Source of the DNA: Ichthyophis bannanicus | Lineage: Eukaryota > Chordata > Amphibia > Gymnophiona > Ichthyophiidae | NCBI GenBank assembly: GCA_033557465.1 | Contig: CM066034.1 | Coordinates: 417,052,159 to 417,116,158 of the forward strand | Direction: 5' to 3' | Length of the DNA: 64,000 nucleotides | In this document: one piece after another, positions 45,555-56,291 of the stretch | Layout: each line of letters opens with the position of its first letter | Numbering within the stretch: position 1 is the first letter of the stretch | The notes under the pieces: model-generated | Told to the model about the DNA's origin: nothing | Seen by the model: the letters and a program-made list of their open reading frames with translations, nothing else | Database searches by the model: none | Made by a program: the position numbers and the translations under genes

Positions 45555-47386
45555 CGCTCTTGCTCATTAGTGAGACGTCTGAGCCTGCATTTCATCCACC
45601 AGCTTTTTGAAGTTGGGTGTATATTGCATGAGGGCCAGTCTCAGGGAATCCTGGAGATGTTCATCTGTCATGTTGGAACGTTGTGTACTCTGTCATTTTC
45701 AGATGGGAAAATGTAGAATCACACAAATAAGTTGAACCGAAACAGGAGTGTACAGTTTCACTGCATCTTCTCAAGTTGGGAAATTTGTCTGTAGGCACTA
45801 GCTTCCAAAACGATTCTTGCTCAGCACGGGTCTTGAGAAAAATGTCATTTTTAAGGATTAATATTTTATTTTCAAGAGATGGTTTGTTCAATGAGTAATT
45901 TTTACTGATAGCAGCTGTGGTTTCTTTAATGTCCACATCTACTTTGAATGGGTATGACAAGCACTCCACAACTGTTCCAATTTTTTGGAAGTCACGGAAT
46001 CTATTTTCCAATTCTTGGAAACAGAACAGATTTCTGTCACATACTTCTCGTTCTGAAAAACAAAATTTGGATAACGTCCCAGATGGTCCTGCATATTAGG
46101 AAAATGATCAAAAGTGGTGTTTTCAAGGTCAGTCATCATTAGCTCAAATTTGCTCTTGTAGGATGAAACTGTACTCATCATCTTGCGAATGCATTTGGTT
46201 TTACCTTGTAGTTCAAGGTTCATATCACTAAGTTCGCCTGTAAAGTCAGCGAGAAATGCCAGATCACATAACCACTCCTCATCTTCCAACTCTGCTTGGT
46301 CATCTCCCCTCTCCTTCAAAAAACTTCTTATTTTATTCAGCAAATCACAAAATCTTTGCAGAAATTTGTGCCTACTTATCCACCTTACATCTGTGTGCAA
46401 AATGATTTCCACTGCCCCTTCATCAAGAGTAAGATTGAAAAGCCATCATTGAAGTGATCTTCCACGAACTAAATTTACAATTTTGAAAGTGATGTCCATG
46501 ACAGTCTTTGTATTGAGTCTCTTGCTTGCCAAAACTTGCTGGTGAATGATGCAGTGGTAAGAAAGGAAATCTGGGAAGTCGTCATGCTGTCTACAGAGGG
46601 CTATGAAACCGTTAACCTCACCTGCATTGCTCTTGCTCCATCAGTAGTGATGGAAACAAGTCAATGCAATGGAAGATTACACTTTGTCACAAAAGAATGG
46701 AAAGAACTGAATATTTCCTGACCGGTAGTTCTCCCTTTTAAAGCAATCATTCCAAGTAGTTCTTCCTTAACACTGAAGTCTTCAAAAACCATCCGGATAA
46801 AGACTAGTAACTAGGCTATGTCTCTTATGTCTGTAGATTCATCCAGCTGGAGTGAGAAAGCAACACAATTTGAAACATCCTCCAACAATTGTTCAGCTGT
46901 GTCTCCACACATCTTTTCTATTCGCCGTACGACTGTGTTTCTTGACAATTGTACATCTTGAATAGTAGCTATGATTTCTTTCTTATTTTTAAATCCTTCA
47001 AAAAGATTGTCAGCTGCTTCAAGAAAACAATCTTTTACAAATTCCCCTTCAGTAAAAGGTTTGCATTTCTTTGCGATCAGGTTGCTGACCTTGAAGGATG
47101 CTATGGTTGCACTGACCGAATGTGACCTTGGCTTTTGCTGAGTAGCCAATTTCAATTTAAGTTCTTTGAGCTTCAGTTTATGAATTTCACTTTTGGGTGG
47201 AAAATCAGCATCAAACTTATTGCTATGCAGAGCCTTATAATGACGTTCCAGATTACCCTTTTTGGGCAAGGATACTGGAGCGTTACAAATTAGACAACAA
47301 CACTTGTCTTTCACCATGATGAAGAAGTAGTCCATTTCCCATTCATCATGAAAGTGGTAGGTTTTGCTCTTCTTTGGAACACTCAT
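45555..47386 (-). pseudogene. hAT transposase with N-terminal BED zinc finger
   Basis: 47386-46811 is open (191 codons): HDEWEMDYFFIMVKDKCCCL, then a C2H2-type BED finger CCLICNAPVSLPKKGNLERH YKALH. Next are LIAKKCKPFTEGEFVKDCFL and SLQLDESTDIRDIA, the start of the RNase H-like core with a catalytic Asp. After frameshifts, 46412-45939 has the insertion domain (EIILHTDVRWISRHKFLQRF, LADFTGELSDMNLELQGK). 46011-45661 has the hAT dimerisation end (FWKLVPTDKFPNLRRCSETV, FGSTYLCDSTFSHLKM), continuing as MTDEHLQDSLRLALMQYTP at about 45660-45600. It resembles the Charlie-type transposases from which vertebrate ZBED and GTF2IRD2-like genes derive. Frameshifts and stops show it is inactive. Confidence 0.88.
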
Positions 47387-48376
47387 CTTCGTTATAATGG
47401 GGTGGCTGGATGAAAGAAGGCCAAATCTGCTAAGTTAGTATAAACACTGGCTGAATCTGATCCAAAACTGTCACTGTCCCAAAGTATTAAAGATCAACAG
47501 GAACTGAAGACCTCTGGATGATGTGCAATACAAGGACTGGAGATGCCAAAACCACACATGCAGTTCTAAAAGTAAAAATAAGAATTCATCATACTGGCAC
47601 CAATAATCAAATACCACCAAACAATCATCAAAAAAACTCAAACACCTGTCCAGCAAACCAGATAAAATCAAATACCGCCAAACATGTTCAAATACCACCA
47701 CACACGATTTAATAAATTCTGCATACAGTGTAGAATCAACGCAAAGGCAAGGCGAAATAAAATTGCAGTGTAGAATCAACGCAAAGGCTAGGCAAAATAA
47801 AATTGCAAAGGCAAGCAAAAGTCACAGTGGTTTGAACCAATTTGAAGGCAAGGCATAGGCAAGTTAGAACAAAATTGGAAAAGCCTGCCAAAATCACCAA
47901 ATTCTTGACACTTTGTTGTGTCTGCCCGAAAACGTTTGATGAAAGCGAACTATAAAGTGACCAATGACCAGCACACGACACAACTAATACGATAAGGGTA
48001 TTCAGGTAAAGCCTGAGCAAATGGATATCACCCAGTATATAACACACTTCTAAGAGGTGTTGCGGCGGGGGCAGAAATGGGTGATTCTGAGAGGCAGGAG
48101 ACCAGGTATGACGCCGGGCCTGTGGCATCCCATCACGGGGAATGGGCGGCAGCCCCCTGGGCTACCCACAAACTATTAGCACGAAAACAACAAGCGCCCC
48201 AATACACCCGCAGGCAGGGAAAAAAGACAGGCAAAGGATCAGCAGCGGCGGCAAGCCCTCGGCAAATGACCTGCCGGCACGAGCTCTCTCCTAGTGACGG
48301 GGTGAGTTGCTGGAGAGATGGAGCCAAGTGGGGTTGGCGATCTACCTCTGACCCCTCCGCGATTTACAGGTAGATT
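47387..48376. other. hAT internal non-coding region with a 40-bp duplication
   Basis: CAGTGTAGAATCAACGCAAA recurs at 47726 and 47766, giving two 40-bp units. The rest is AT-rich on the left and GC-richer towards 48100-48370. No gene. Confidence 0.6.
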
Positions 48377-48401
48377 GCGATCTACCTGTTGGACATGCCT
48401 G

Positions 48402-48957
48402 ACATATAGGTTAGTGGTATTAAAGCAAACACACTTTAAAGGGGATAATAAGGCAGATAGGATCTTAGCAAGCCGCTTAAAAACCAAAAGATAAGTGGCA
48501 TACATAGAAGGGATTAGAAATAGCACACAAGAGATTAGTAACGTATTTAAAGAATATTACAAAAATCTATATAAAAGTGAAATTAAGAATGGAAAGGAAG
48601 AGGCCGAAAATTTTTTAAATGAATGCAAATTGAAACAACTAGACTAGGAAGATCAAGAAAAAATAGGGCGGGAAATAAATGAGGAGGAAATTAAGAAAGC
48701 TATTAAGTCTCTCAAAATAGGAAATGCTCCGGAGTTAGATGGGTTTACGACAAAATTCTATAAAGTAATAAGAGACCAGGTAACACTGTTCCTAACCCGG
48801 GTTTTGAACAAGATGCTTCAAGTAGAGGGAATCCCAAAATCTATGGAAGAGGCGGGCATCACAATGTTACCAAAACCAGGCAAAAATCGGGGGGTGTGTG
48901 GTTCGTACAGGCTCATATCATTGATCAATCTGGATGTTAAAATACTGCCAAAGGTAT
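48402..48957 (+). pseudogene. L1 ORF2, RT fingers
   Basis: Reads FKEYYKNLYKSEIKNGKEEA, EINEEEIKKAIKSLKIGNAP, DGFTTKFYKV, EAGITMLPKPGKN and SYRLISLINLDVKILPKVL: the N-terminal RT region of L1 ORF2. It has two stops. The L2-like LINE at 48958 cuts it. Confidence 0.85.
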
Positions 48958-50460
48958 TGGTGATACCAACAACATACTGGACCCGAAACAACATGGCTTC
49001 CGTCCACTCCACGGAGTCGAGACCCTCATGACGTCACTAATGAACACCCTCGTCATAGGAACTCAAGCCAAGCACTCTGGATATGTCATGATCTTCCTAG
49101 ACATATCAGCAGCCTTCGACACTATCTCCCACAACATCCTCATACAGACTACAAGCAATTGGCATCAAAGATACCGTACTTCAATGGTTCCGTTCCTACC
49201 TAATCAATAGACAACAACTGATCTGCACAAACATATCAACCTCACCCCCCTTCCAGCAACACCAAGGAGTATCCCAAGGATCCACACTATCTGCCATGCT
49301 CTTCAACATCTACCTGCAACCACTTTGCTCAATCATACGCGCACACAACATTAACTATCACATCTATGCGGATGACATAATGCTCTATGCCCCAATCACA
49401 ACCTCCAACCCAACAAATAAACACTTATCAGAATGCTTCACTGAAGTATCCAGCTGGCTACAAAAGAACAACCTATCCATCAACATAAAGAAAACAGAAG
49501 CCCTCATAGTAACAAAGGACCCAGACTTCACACCACCTTCACACCTCAACATTGGAACCACACAAATACAAATACAACCGCACATAAGATACCTAGGAAT
49601 CATTATAGACCAAGCACTCACACTCAAACAACAAATAAAAAAAAACACCGCAACAATATTCCAAAGGCTAAAACAGTACAGCACTTCAGACCTCTCCTTG
49701 AACCACAGGACTTCAGAACAGTGATGCAAGCCATGACACTCCCCCACCTGGACTACTGCAATATAATCTACCATGGACTTCCAGCCACCCATACCAACCC
49801 ACTTCAAACTGCCTTAAATACCACAGCAAGAATTATCCAGAAAGCAAAAAAATAAGACCACATCACTCCAGTCCTGAGGGAGCTACACATACTCCCACTA
49901 GAAGCAAGAATCAAATACAAATCCGCCCTACTCACTGACAAAGCTCTCTACCAAACTCCGACTTCCCAGCTCCGCACACTACTGCCCCGACCAGCCCACA
50001 ACAGAACAACCAGCCAAACCACCAACAACTCCCTCACCATCCCCCATAAAAGAACGAAATGCAATCAATGGACCTGCAACAAAGCCTTCGAACTATATGC
50101 ACCAACCCTCTGTAACTCTCTACCGAATCACATCAGAAGCAACAAAGACCCCTTATCTTTCAGGAAACAACTAAAAACCACACTATTCCAGGAATACCTC
50201 GGACCAGAAACAAGCACCCACCACTGTCTACCTCCCAACCACCCTATTTCATCCCCCTGAACATATGTTCTATGAGACTGTAACACAATATCTATGTCTA
50301 TGTCCCAAATATTTGTTAAAATCATTAATGTTGGCCACCTGGTGATGGCCCTAAACCCTTGCAGTTGATTATTGTCCACCCCCTCCCCCCTTTAATGTTC
50401 CACCACTTTGACCCAGTCAAAAGCGGGATATAAATACAGCTAAATAAATAAATAAATAAA
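48958..50460 (+). pseudogene. L2-like LINE (family B), 5'-truncated, nested in L1
   Basis: Starts inside the RT: DPKQHGFRPLHGVETLMTSL, MIFLDISAAFDTISHNIL, then (after loss of two bases near 49144) GSTLSAMLFNIYLQPLCSII and IYADDIMLYAP (49296-49724), NNLSINIKKTEALIVTKD and RYLGIIIDQAL. Further frameshifts carry it to the C-terminus. The 3' end is CCACTTTGACCCAGTCAAAA, GCGGGATATAAAT and TAAA repeats at 50460. It is the same family as 27141-29642. It splits L1 ORF2 between KILPKVL and RIQDRVRKLIHKDQTGF, with at most a 3-bp duplication. Confidence 0.9.
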
Positions 50461-51325
50461 TCGTATTCAGGATAGGGTACGCAAATTGATTCATAAGGAC
50501 CAAACGGGTTTTATGAAGGGGAGGCAGTGGAGCAACAATATCGGCTATTAAATTTAGCCTGGTACCTTCAAAAATCTAAAGAACTGGCAGTGTTGATAAT
50601 GCTAGATGTGGAAAAAACATTTGATCGCGAGGAATGGGCAACATATGTTCCAGGTTTTAGAGCGAATGGGATTTGGAGAGATCTACATAAGATGGATTAA
50701 AGGACTTTACGCACATCCCAGAGCAAGGGTTCGGATGAACGGAGGATATTTTGGAAGCTTTGACTTGGCAAGGGGAACAAGACAGGGATGCCTGTTATTG
50801 CCACTGCTGTTCACCCTAATGATGGAGCCATTGACAGTATTGGTCCAACAGGAAACAGACATAAAGGGAGTCCAGATAGAGGGGCAGGAAGAAAAGATTG
50901 CGTTGCTTGCAGATGATATTATTTTTACCCTGAGACAACCTATAACCACGCTGCCTGTATTGATGAAAGTGATAGAGATTTGGAGGGATAGCAGGGTATA
51001 AAATAAATGATAGTAAGACTGAAGTATTGGAAATCAACCTCACATTACACATGCAAGAAAGCTTGAAAAAGCATTACAAATTTAAGTGGGTCGGTCGTCA
51101 TTTTAGATATCTAGGTATTTAGCTGGGGAAGCCTCCAGAAATAACCAAACAGTGGAACTATCAAGGAATGATAGAAAGTATCAGGCAAGATCTCTCCAAA
51201 TGGAAGGGACTATATATGTCTTGGCTGGGACGTATAGCAGTGGTGAAAATGAATGTGTTATCAAGAATAATGTTTATATTTGCATCCCTCCCAAGTAAAG
51301 TATCTAAAAAGGAATTGGGAATATT
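50461..51325 (+). pseudogene. L1 ORF2, RT palm and thumb
   Basis: RIQDRVRKLIHKDQTGFMKG, then (frameshift) ERMGFGEIYIRWIKGLYAHP, RMNGGYFGSFDLARGTRQGC and LLADDIIFTL, with the catalytic motif reading LADD. Then HFRYLGI, a stop, and LSKWKGLYMSWLGRIAVVKM NVLSRIMF up to the RTE insertion. Confidence 0.85.
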
Positions 51326-52702
51326 GTTGTTGTTGTTAAGTGCCGTCGGGTCGGTGTCAACTTATGGCGACCCTCTGGATAGTTGTCCTAAATTGTGTTC
51401 GGTCTTCAGTCAGACGGCTCATTGTTGGCAGACTGGTACCCGTAGCTACTGTTATTGTATCGATCCATCTCATTGCTGGCCTTCCTCTTTTGCGTTGACC
51501 TTCTGTCTTGCCAAGCATGATGTCTCTCTCTAACGATCTCTTTTCGCATGATGTGTCCAAAGTATGAAAGTTGAAGTCTTGTCATCTGAGCTTTTAAAGA
51601 AAGCTTAGGTTTGATCTCCTCTAGTACTGACTGGTTTGTTCTTCTGGCAATCCATGGTAACATAGTAAATGACGGCAGATAAAGACCAGCATGGTATACG
51701 CAGTATTCGCCGCCAGCACCATAATTCAAAGGTATCAATTTTCTTCCTGTCTATCTTTTTCGCTGTCCAGCTTTCACATCCATATGATGTTATTGAAAAT
51801 ATCATGGCTTGAACAAGTCAAATCTTTGAATGGAGAGAGACATCTCTGCTCTTGAGAATCTTGTCTGTCTTTCTCATAGCCATTCTGCCAAGAGCAATGT
51901 GTTGTCGGATTTCTTGACTGCTTGTTGCTTCTTTATTGATAGTTGATCCAAGTAGGTTAAAGTTGTCCACGATTTCAATTTCTTCTCCTTCAATGATGAA
52001 CTTGTTGATTTTGCCAGTTGTCAAGGTCTTTGTCTTCTTTACATTAAGGTGCAGGCCCATTTTGAGACTATATTCTTTGATCATGAAACACAAATGTTTC
52101 AGATCATCTTCATTTTCAGCCAGTAATGTGGTATCATCAGCATAGCGAAGGTTGTTGATGAATCTTCCACCAATCTTCATACCTCTGTTGTCTTCATACA
52201 ATCCTGCTTCTCTGATGATTTGTTCTGCATATAAATTAAACAGGTAGGGGGAAAGTATGTAGCCTTGTCTTACACCTTTGCTTATTTTAAACCATTCTGT
52301 TTCTCCTTGTTCCGTTTGAACTGTTGCTTCTTGATCAATGTACAGATTGTGCAAGAGAACGATCAGGTGTTCTGATATACCCATGCTTCTTAATGTGGCC
52401 CAGAGTTTCCATGGTTTACACAGTCAAAAGCCTTGCTGTAGTCAATAAATCACAAATAGATATCTGTTTCGTATTCTTTAGTCTTTTCAAAGATCCATCT
52501 CACATCCACGATGATATCTCTCGTTCCTCGCACTTTTCTGAATCCTGCTTGCACTTCAGGTAGTTCTTGTGTGATCAGAGCAATTGTGTGATATTTCCAT
52601 TTCAGTTTGCTGACACCCAACAGATCAAGTTGTACACGTTCCATTTCATTCTTGACCACCTCCAACTTCCCTTAGTTCATGCTTTGTACGTTCCATGTCC
52701 CA
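51326..52702 (-). pseudogene. RTE (BovB-like) LINE, internally deleted, nested in L1
   Basis: On the minus strand, a fragment of the endonuclease N-terminus (GKLEVVKNEMERVQLDLLGV, then SKLKW) is fused directly to RT sequence (HTIALIT, then ELPEVQAGFRKVRGTRDIIV). The palm follows at 52384-51818: KISKGVRQGYILSPYLFN, NLRYADDTTLLAENEDD (catalytic YADD) and LLGSTINKEATSSQEI. The C-terminal part is SYGCESWTAKKIDRKKI, FELWCWRRIL and KRGRPAMRW. The 3' end has the RTE-type CGACGGCACTTAACAACAAC tail. Two deletions relative to copy 2 remove most of the endonuclease and about 65 bp of RT. A 32-bp CR1 stub interrupts it at 51658. Confidence 0.9.
51658..51689 (-). repeat. 32-bp CR1 3'-end insertion
   Basis: Relative to the second RTE copy (57733), 32 extra bases are present between two CATGG pentamers (51653-51657 and 51690-51694). 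They match the terminal CR1-type sequence TGGTCTTTATCTGC...TACTATGTTAC found at 32400-32440. Confidence 0.85.
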
Positions 52703-53625
52703 ATATGGGGGTTGGGAGTACCTTGTATAGTTAATTATTACGCAGCGACACAACTCCAAGCATTATTTGCATGGAGGGGGAGGGGGCACTCCAAGCTGGG
52801 TGTGGATGGAAGCAGGAGGAGGAGGAAATATGGAAGCAAGGATATGGGACCTTTCAGAAAAGACAAAAGGGGAGGAGGATGAGAATTCATATAGGGAACT
52901 CACCTTTCAGACGTGGAGAAAATGGTAAAGATACCTCACGGGAAGGAAAAAGTACTCCCAATATACATTTATTCAAGGTATAGGGGAGTTTAAACTGGGC
53001 AAAATAGTGAAGACTTACACAGTATGGGCAAACAAAGGGTTGAAAAGGTTAGGCCAAATGAGAGGGAAGGGGGGAGAAATTAGAACATTCCAGGAATTAC
53101 AACAGGAATATCATCTAGATAGGACAGACCACTATGCATATGTGCAAATAGGGTATTTTTTGCAACAAAAGGAGATAAAGCTAAACCTTACAGCCAAACC
53201 ACTATATTTGAGGAGCTGATGGAGAAACAAAACTTACAAAAAGGCTTGATATCTAAACTATACAAAATGATAACCGAAAAGGAGGAGGAGAAGCCACAAA
53301 GTCAGAAGAGATGGGAAGAAGAACTTCCAGGATCCTGGGATACAAATAGGTGGGAGGGTATATATGAAAGGGCACGTAAATTAGCACCAGGGACACCGCT
53401 ACTGGAAAACAATCTAAAGGTTAGGCTAAGGATGTTTGGACTCCAGTTAGAATACAAGCCATATACCCTGAAAGCTCCAACGAGTGTTGAAAGAAGTGTG
53501 GAGAGAAAGGAGAACTATTACATATGCTCTAGGAATGCCCTAAAGTACAAAAATACTGGGAAGGAGTGGAGGGACTATATAGGAAAATCACTGCAGTGCA
53601 AGTTAAGATAACACTGGCTATGGCA
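52703..53625 (+). pseudogene. L1 ORF2 C-terminal part
   Basis: GLGVPCIVNYYAATQLQALF opens the post-RT region. After stops, 53219-53600 is open: KQNLQKGLISKLYKMITEKE, RWEEELPGSWDTNRWEGIYE and LENNLKVRLRMFGLQLEY, the L1 C-terminal domain. A shifted frame (GLYRKITAVQVKITLAMAV) reaches 53625. Roughly 30 codons expected between the preceding L1 segment and this one are missing at the RTE insertion site. Confidence 0.8.
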
Positions 53626-53641
53626 GTGTTATCTTAACTTG
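53599..53641. repeat. perfect 18-bp inverted repeat at the L1 break
   Basis: CAAGTTAAGATAACACTG, a 7-nt loop, then CAGTGTTATCTTAACTTG. The left arm is L1 coding sequence; the right arm is its inverted copy. Confidence 0.9.
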
Positions 53642-53773
53642 AGTTGCGGACTGGAGTGGAGAAGTAGAGTGGAGGCAGGGCCGTCCCATCCACTGAGCAA
53701 GAATATTTTTTGCACAGGGCCCCGCGTTTCAGGGGGCCCCGCGCAAAGAACATTCTGCTTTAAAAGTAAATTT

Positions 53774-54175
53774 TTTTTAAAAAGCTGGCTGCTGCCGCTA
53801 CTGCGACAGCGGCAGAATCGAGTGTCCCGTGGAGCCACCCCTGCCCGGCAGAGCACTCCCTCCCTCCCTCCCTGCCTGCTTGCTGCCCTCATTCCCTCTC
53901 CGCTTCAGCTTAGAGCCGCGAATGGAGAGCTTCTCCCTCGCGACTCTGTTAAGCCCACCGGGGCAGATGGGAAATTTCCCATAAGCCCCAGCGGACTTAA
54001 CAGAGCCGTGAGGGAGAAACTCTCCCTTCGCGGCTCTAAGCTGAAGTGGAGAGGGACTGAAGCAAGCAGGCAGGGAAGGAGGGAGGGAGGGAGTGCTCTG
54101 CCAGGCAGCGGGGCTCCGTGGGACATCGATTCTGCTGCTGCTGCGGCAGCAGCCAGCTTTTTTTTTTTTTTTTAA
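53774..54175. repeat. ~200-bp-arm palindrome without loop
   Basis: The centre is ATGGGAAATTTCCCAT (53967-53982). The outer ends are AAAAAGCTGGCTGCTGCCGC and its inverted copy GCGGCAGCAGCCAGCTTTTT. Arms diverge by small indels and substitutions. Confidence 0.85.
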
Positions 54176-54184
54176 TTTTCCCTT

Positions 54185-55330
54185 GGCTGATGGGAGGGAG
54201 GGGGATTAGGACTGGTAATGGGCTGGAGGGGGGTTTAGGACTTGAGGTGGGCTGATGGGGTTAGGACTGGTAATGTGCTTTGGGCTGATGGAGGTTAGGA
54301 CTGGTAATGGGCTATGGAGGGGTAGGACTGCAAATGGGCTGATGGGGGGGGTTAGGACTTTAGGTGGGCTGATGGGGTTAGGATTGGTAATGTGCTGTGG
54401 GCTGATGGGGGGGTTAGGACAGGTAATGTGCTGTGGGCTGATGGGGGGTTTAGGACTGGTAATGGGCTGATGGGGTTAGGACTGGTAATGTGCTGTGGGT
54501 GGATGGGGGGGTTTAGGACTGGTAATGGGCTATGGGGGGCTAGGACTGGAGATGAGCTGAGTGGAAGGGGAGGATTGAACTGCAAATAGCTGATGGGGAT
54601 GGGGGCTTGGAATGGAAATGGGCTGAGTGGAAGGGGGCTTGGAATGGAAATGGGCTGAGTGGAAGGGGGCTTGAACTGCAAATAGCTGATGGGGGGGTGC
54701 TTGGAATGGAAATGGGCTGAGTGGAAGGGGGCTTGAACTGCAAATAGCTGTTGGGGAGGGGGGTTTGGAATGGAAATGGGCTGAGTGGAAGGGGGCTTGA
54801 ACTGCAGATAGCTGATGGGGAGAGGGGCTTGGAATGGAAATGGGCTGTGAGGGGAAGGAGCTAGGACTGGAAATGGGCTGAGTGGGGGGGAGCTAGGACA
54901 GGAAATGGGCTGATGGAGGGGCTAGGATAGGACTGAAAATGGGCTGTTGGGGGAGCTAAGATTGGAAATGGGCTGTGGTGGGGGCTTGGATTGAAATGGA
55001 CTCATGGAGGGGCTAGAACTGGAAGTAGGCTTATAGGGGGCTTGGATTGAAATGGGCTGAGTGGAGGGGAGCTAGGATTTGACATGGGCTGATGATGGGG
55101 CTAGAAAAGGACTAGAAATGGGCTGATGGGGGTTGGGATTGGAAATGAGCTGATGGAGGGACTCGGATAGGACTGGAAATGGACAGGGGAGCTAGGACTG
55201 GAAATGGGCTGATGGGGGGCTAAGACTGAAAATGGGCTGATGCGGGGACTAGAAGGGAGCGGATGCTGGATGGGGCTGGAACTAGAAGGGAGCTGATTTT
55301 GGAGGAGGATTAGAATGGGATGGGGCTGGG
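54185..55330 (+). repeat. G-rich minisatellite
   Basis: Variable units of roughly 25-40 bp built on AATGGGCTGATGGGG and TTAGGACTGGTAATG, drifting to AGCTAGGACTGGAAATGGGC on the right. Open frames here are by-products of the repeat. Confidence 0.9.
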
Positions 55331-56290
55331 AGAGTGAAATGGAGAGGGGAAAAATATTTTGTGTGGGAGGGAAGAAAAATCTACAATTGGATGGGTATTG
55401 GAAGAGTATGTGGGGATTGAGGATGGAGGGGTAAAATTTGAGTGGCTGAAATAGGAATGAGGAAAGAGCAAAAGGAGAAAGATTAATATGTTAAAGCAGA
55501 TGTAGAGAGAGAATGGAAAAAAAACTAGAAGAGAGAAGAAAGGACAAATGGACAGCAGATGATGGAGAGTTAGCAGAAGAAACCAGAAGAAAGTGGCTGG
55601 AGCAATTGCAACTGAAAAAAAATGCACTAAAGGTAGAAAGATATCTCTTTATTTTGAATTTATTAACTGGAATATATCAGCTCTGGGAAATGTACATCAT
55701 TAACGTCTGTGCTTTGTTTAGTAGAAGAGGAAATGAATGTATAGTTTTATTTCTACAGTGGTGTTGTACATTCCAAGTTTGGCTTTTGGGGTTCCCAGTT
55801 TAATTATTGTCTTCATGTTTCTAAATTGTGATTCCTTGTTTGGTCTATGTTCTGCATGTGTAACTGAGCTGAGGTATTCTGTTTATGTAATTCCTATTTG
55901 ACATTGCCCTTGTTCTCTTTCCCCAGTAGGTCATGTATTGTTATTCTCTGAAATGTATTGGTTTAATATTTGCAGTGTTGCCTTTTGATAGATAGAGTAT
56001 GGTGCTTTGTGAGTCCTGGTAGTGCTGTTACGATATGGTGGGTTTGCTATGGGTTCTAAATGGGCAGTGTTTGTAGTAGTTCCTAATGTGCCTGGCGGTT
56101 GGCACTGGATTATAGTAATGTAGAAATCTTTTAGTCTTTCTTTATCCATACACTCATTAAGAGGCATGTTTACTAAAAGTTATTATATGGTAACATTATG
56201 TAAATATTTATGCAAATGAGGCCCCTTATGCAAATAAGGCCCCGCACCGAGTCTCCACACATGGCCCCGCACACCCCTTGGGCCACCCCT
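55331..56290. other. hAT internal unique part
   Basis: A GA-rich then AT-rich segment. A 96-codon frame at 55513-55803 is Lys/Glu-rich then hydrophobic and has no recognisable family. The last 80 bp are GC-rich repeats (GGCCCCGCACC) before the right terminal repeat. Confidence 0.4.
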
Positions 56291-56291
56291 G

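Larger units (their letters stand above)
45000..48401 (-). mobile_element. hAT DNA transposon with BED-finger transposase
   Basis: Terminal inverted repeats: CAGGCATGTCCAACTTCCAA at 45000 and, reverse-complemented from the right end, CAGGCATGTCCAACAGGTAG. Flanking 8-mers GCATATCG (44992-44999) and ACATATAG (48402-48409) agree at 6 of 8 positions, as for an old hAT target duplication. L1 coding sequence continues across the site when the element is removed (EIAY... then HFKGDNKADRILASRLK). Confidence 0.9.
42380..53598 (+). mobile_element. old L1 LINE (5' UTR, ORF1, ORF2) split by three nested elements
   Basis: L1 sequence is found at 42380-44999, 48402-48957, 50461-51325 and 52703-53625, all on + and in order. 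The gaps are filled by hAT (45000-48401), an L2-like LINE (48958-50460) and an RTE LINE (51326-52702). About 4.9 kb of L1 remains, close to a full element. The 3' UTR is missing; the sequence breaks at a hairpin at 53599-53641. The left limit is approximate. Confidence 0.85.
53676..56291. mobile_element. 2.6-kb non-autonomous hAT element
   Basis: Ends CAGGGCCGTCCCA and (reverse-complemented) CAGGGGTGGCCCA, flanked by perfect 8-bp duplications AGTGGAGG (53668-53675 and 56292-56299). No transposase. It contains a ~400-bp palindrome, a ~1.1-kb G-rich minisatellite and ~950 bp of other AT-rich sequence. It inserted at the very 5' edge of a SINE. Confidence 0.9.

Noticed and set aside
54255..54743. 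Overlapping open frames on both strands in 54.2-54.8 kb, proline- or glycine-rich
   Set aside because: They are by-products of the G-rich minisatellite, whose units lack stops in some frames.
55513..55803. 96-codon frame inside the large hAT element
   Set aside because: GA-rich composition explains the Lys/Glu run; no domain and no start or neighbour supporting a gene.
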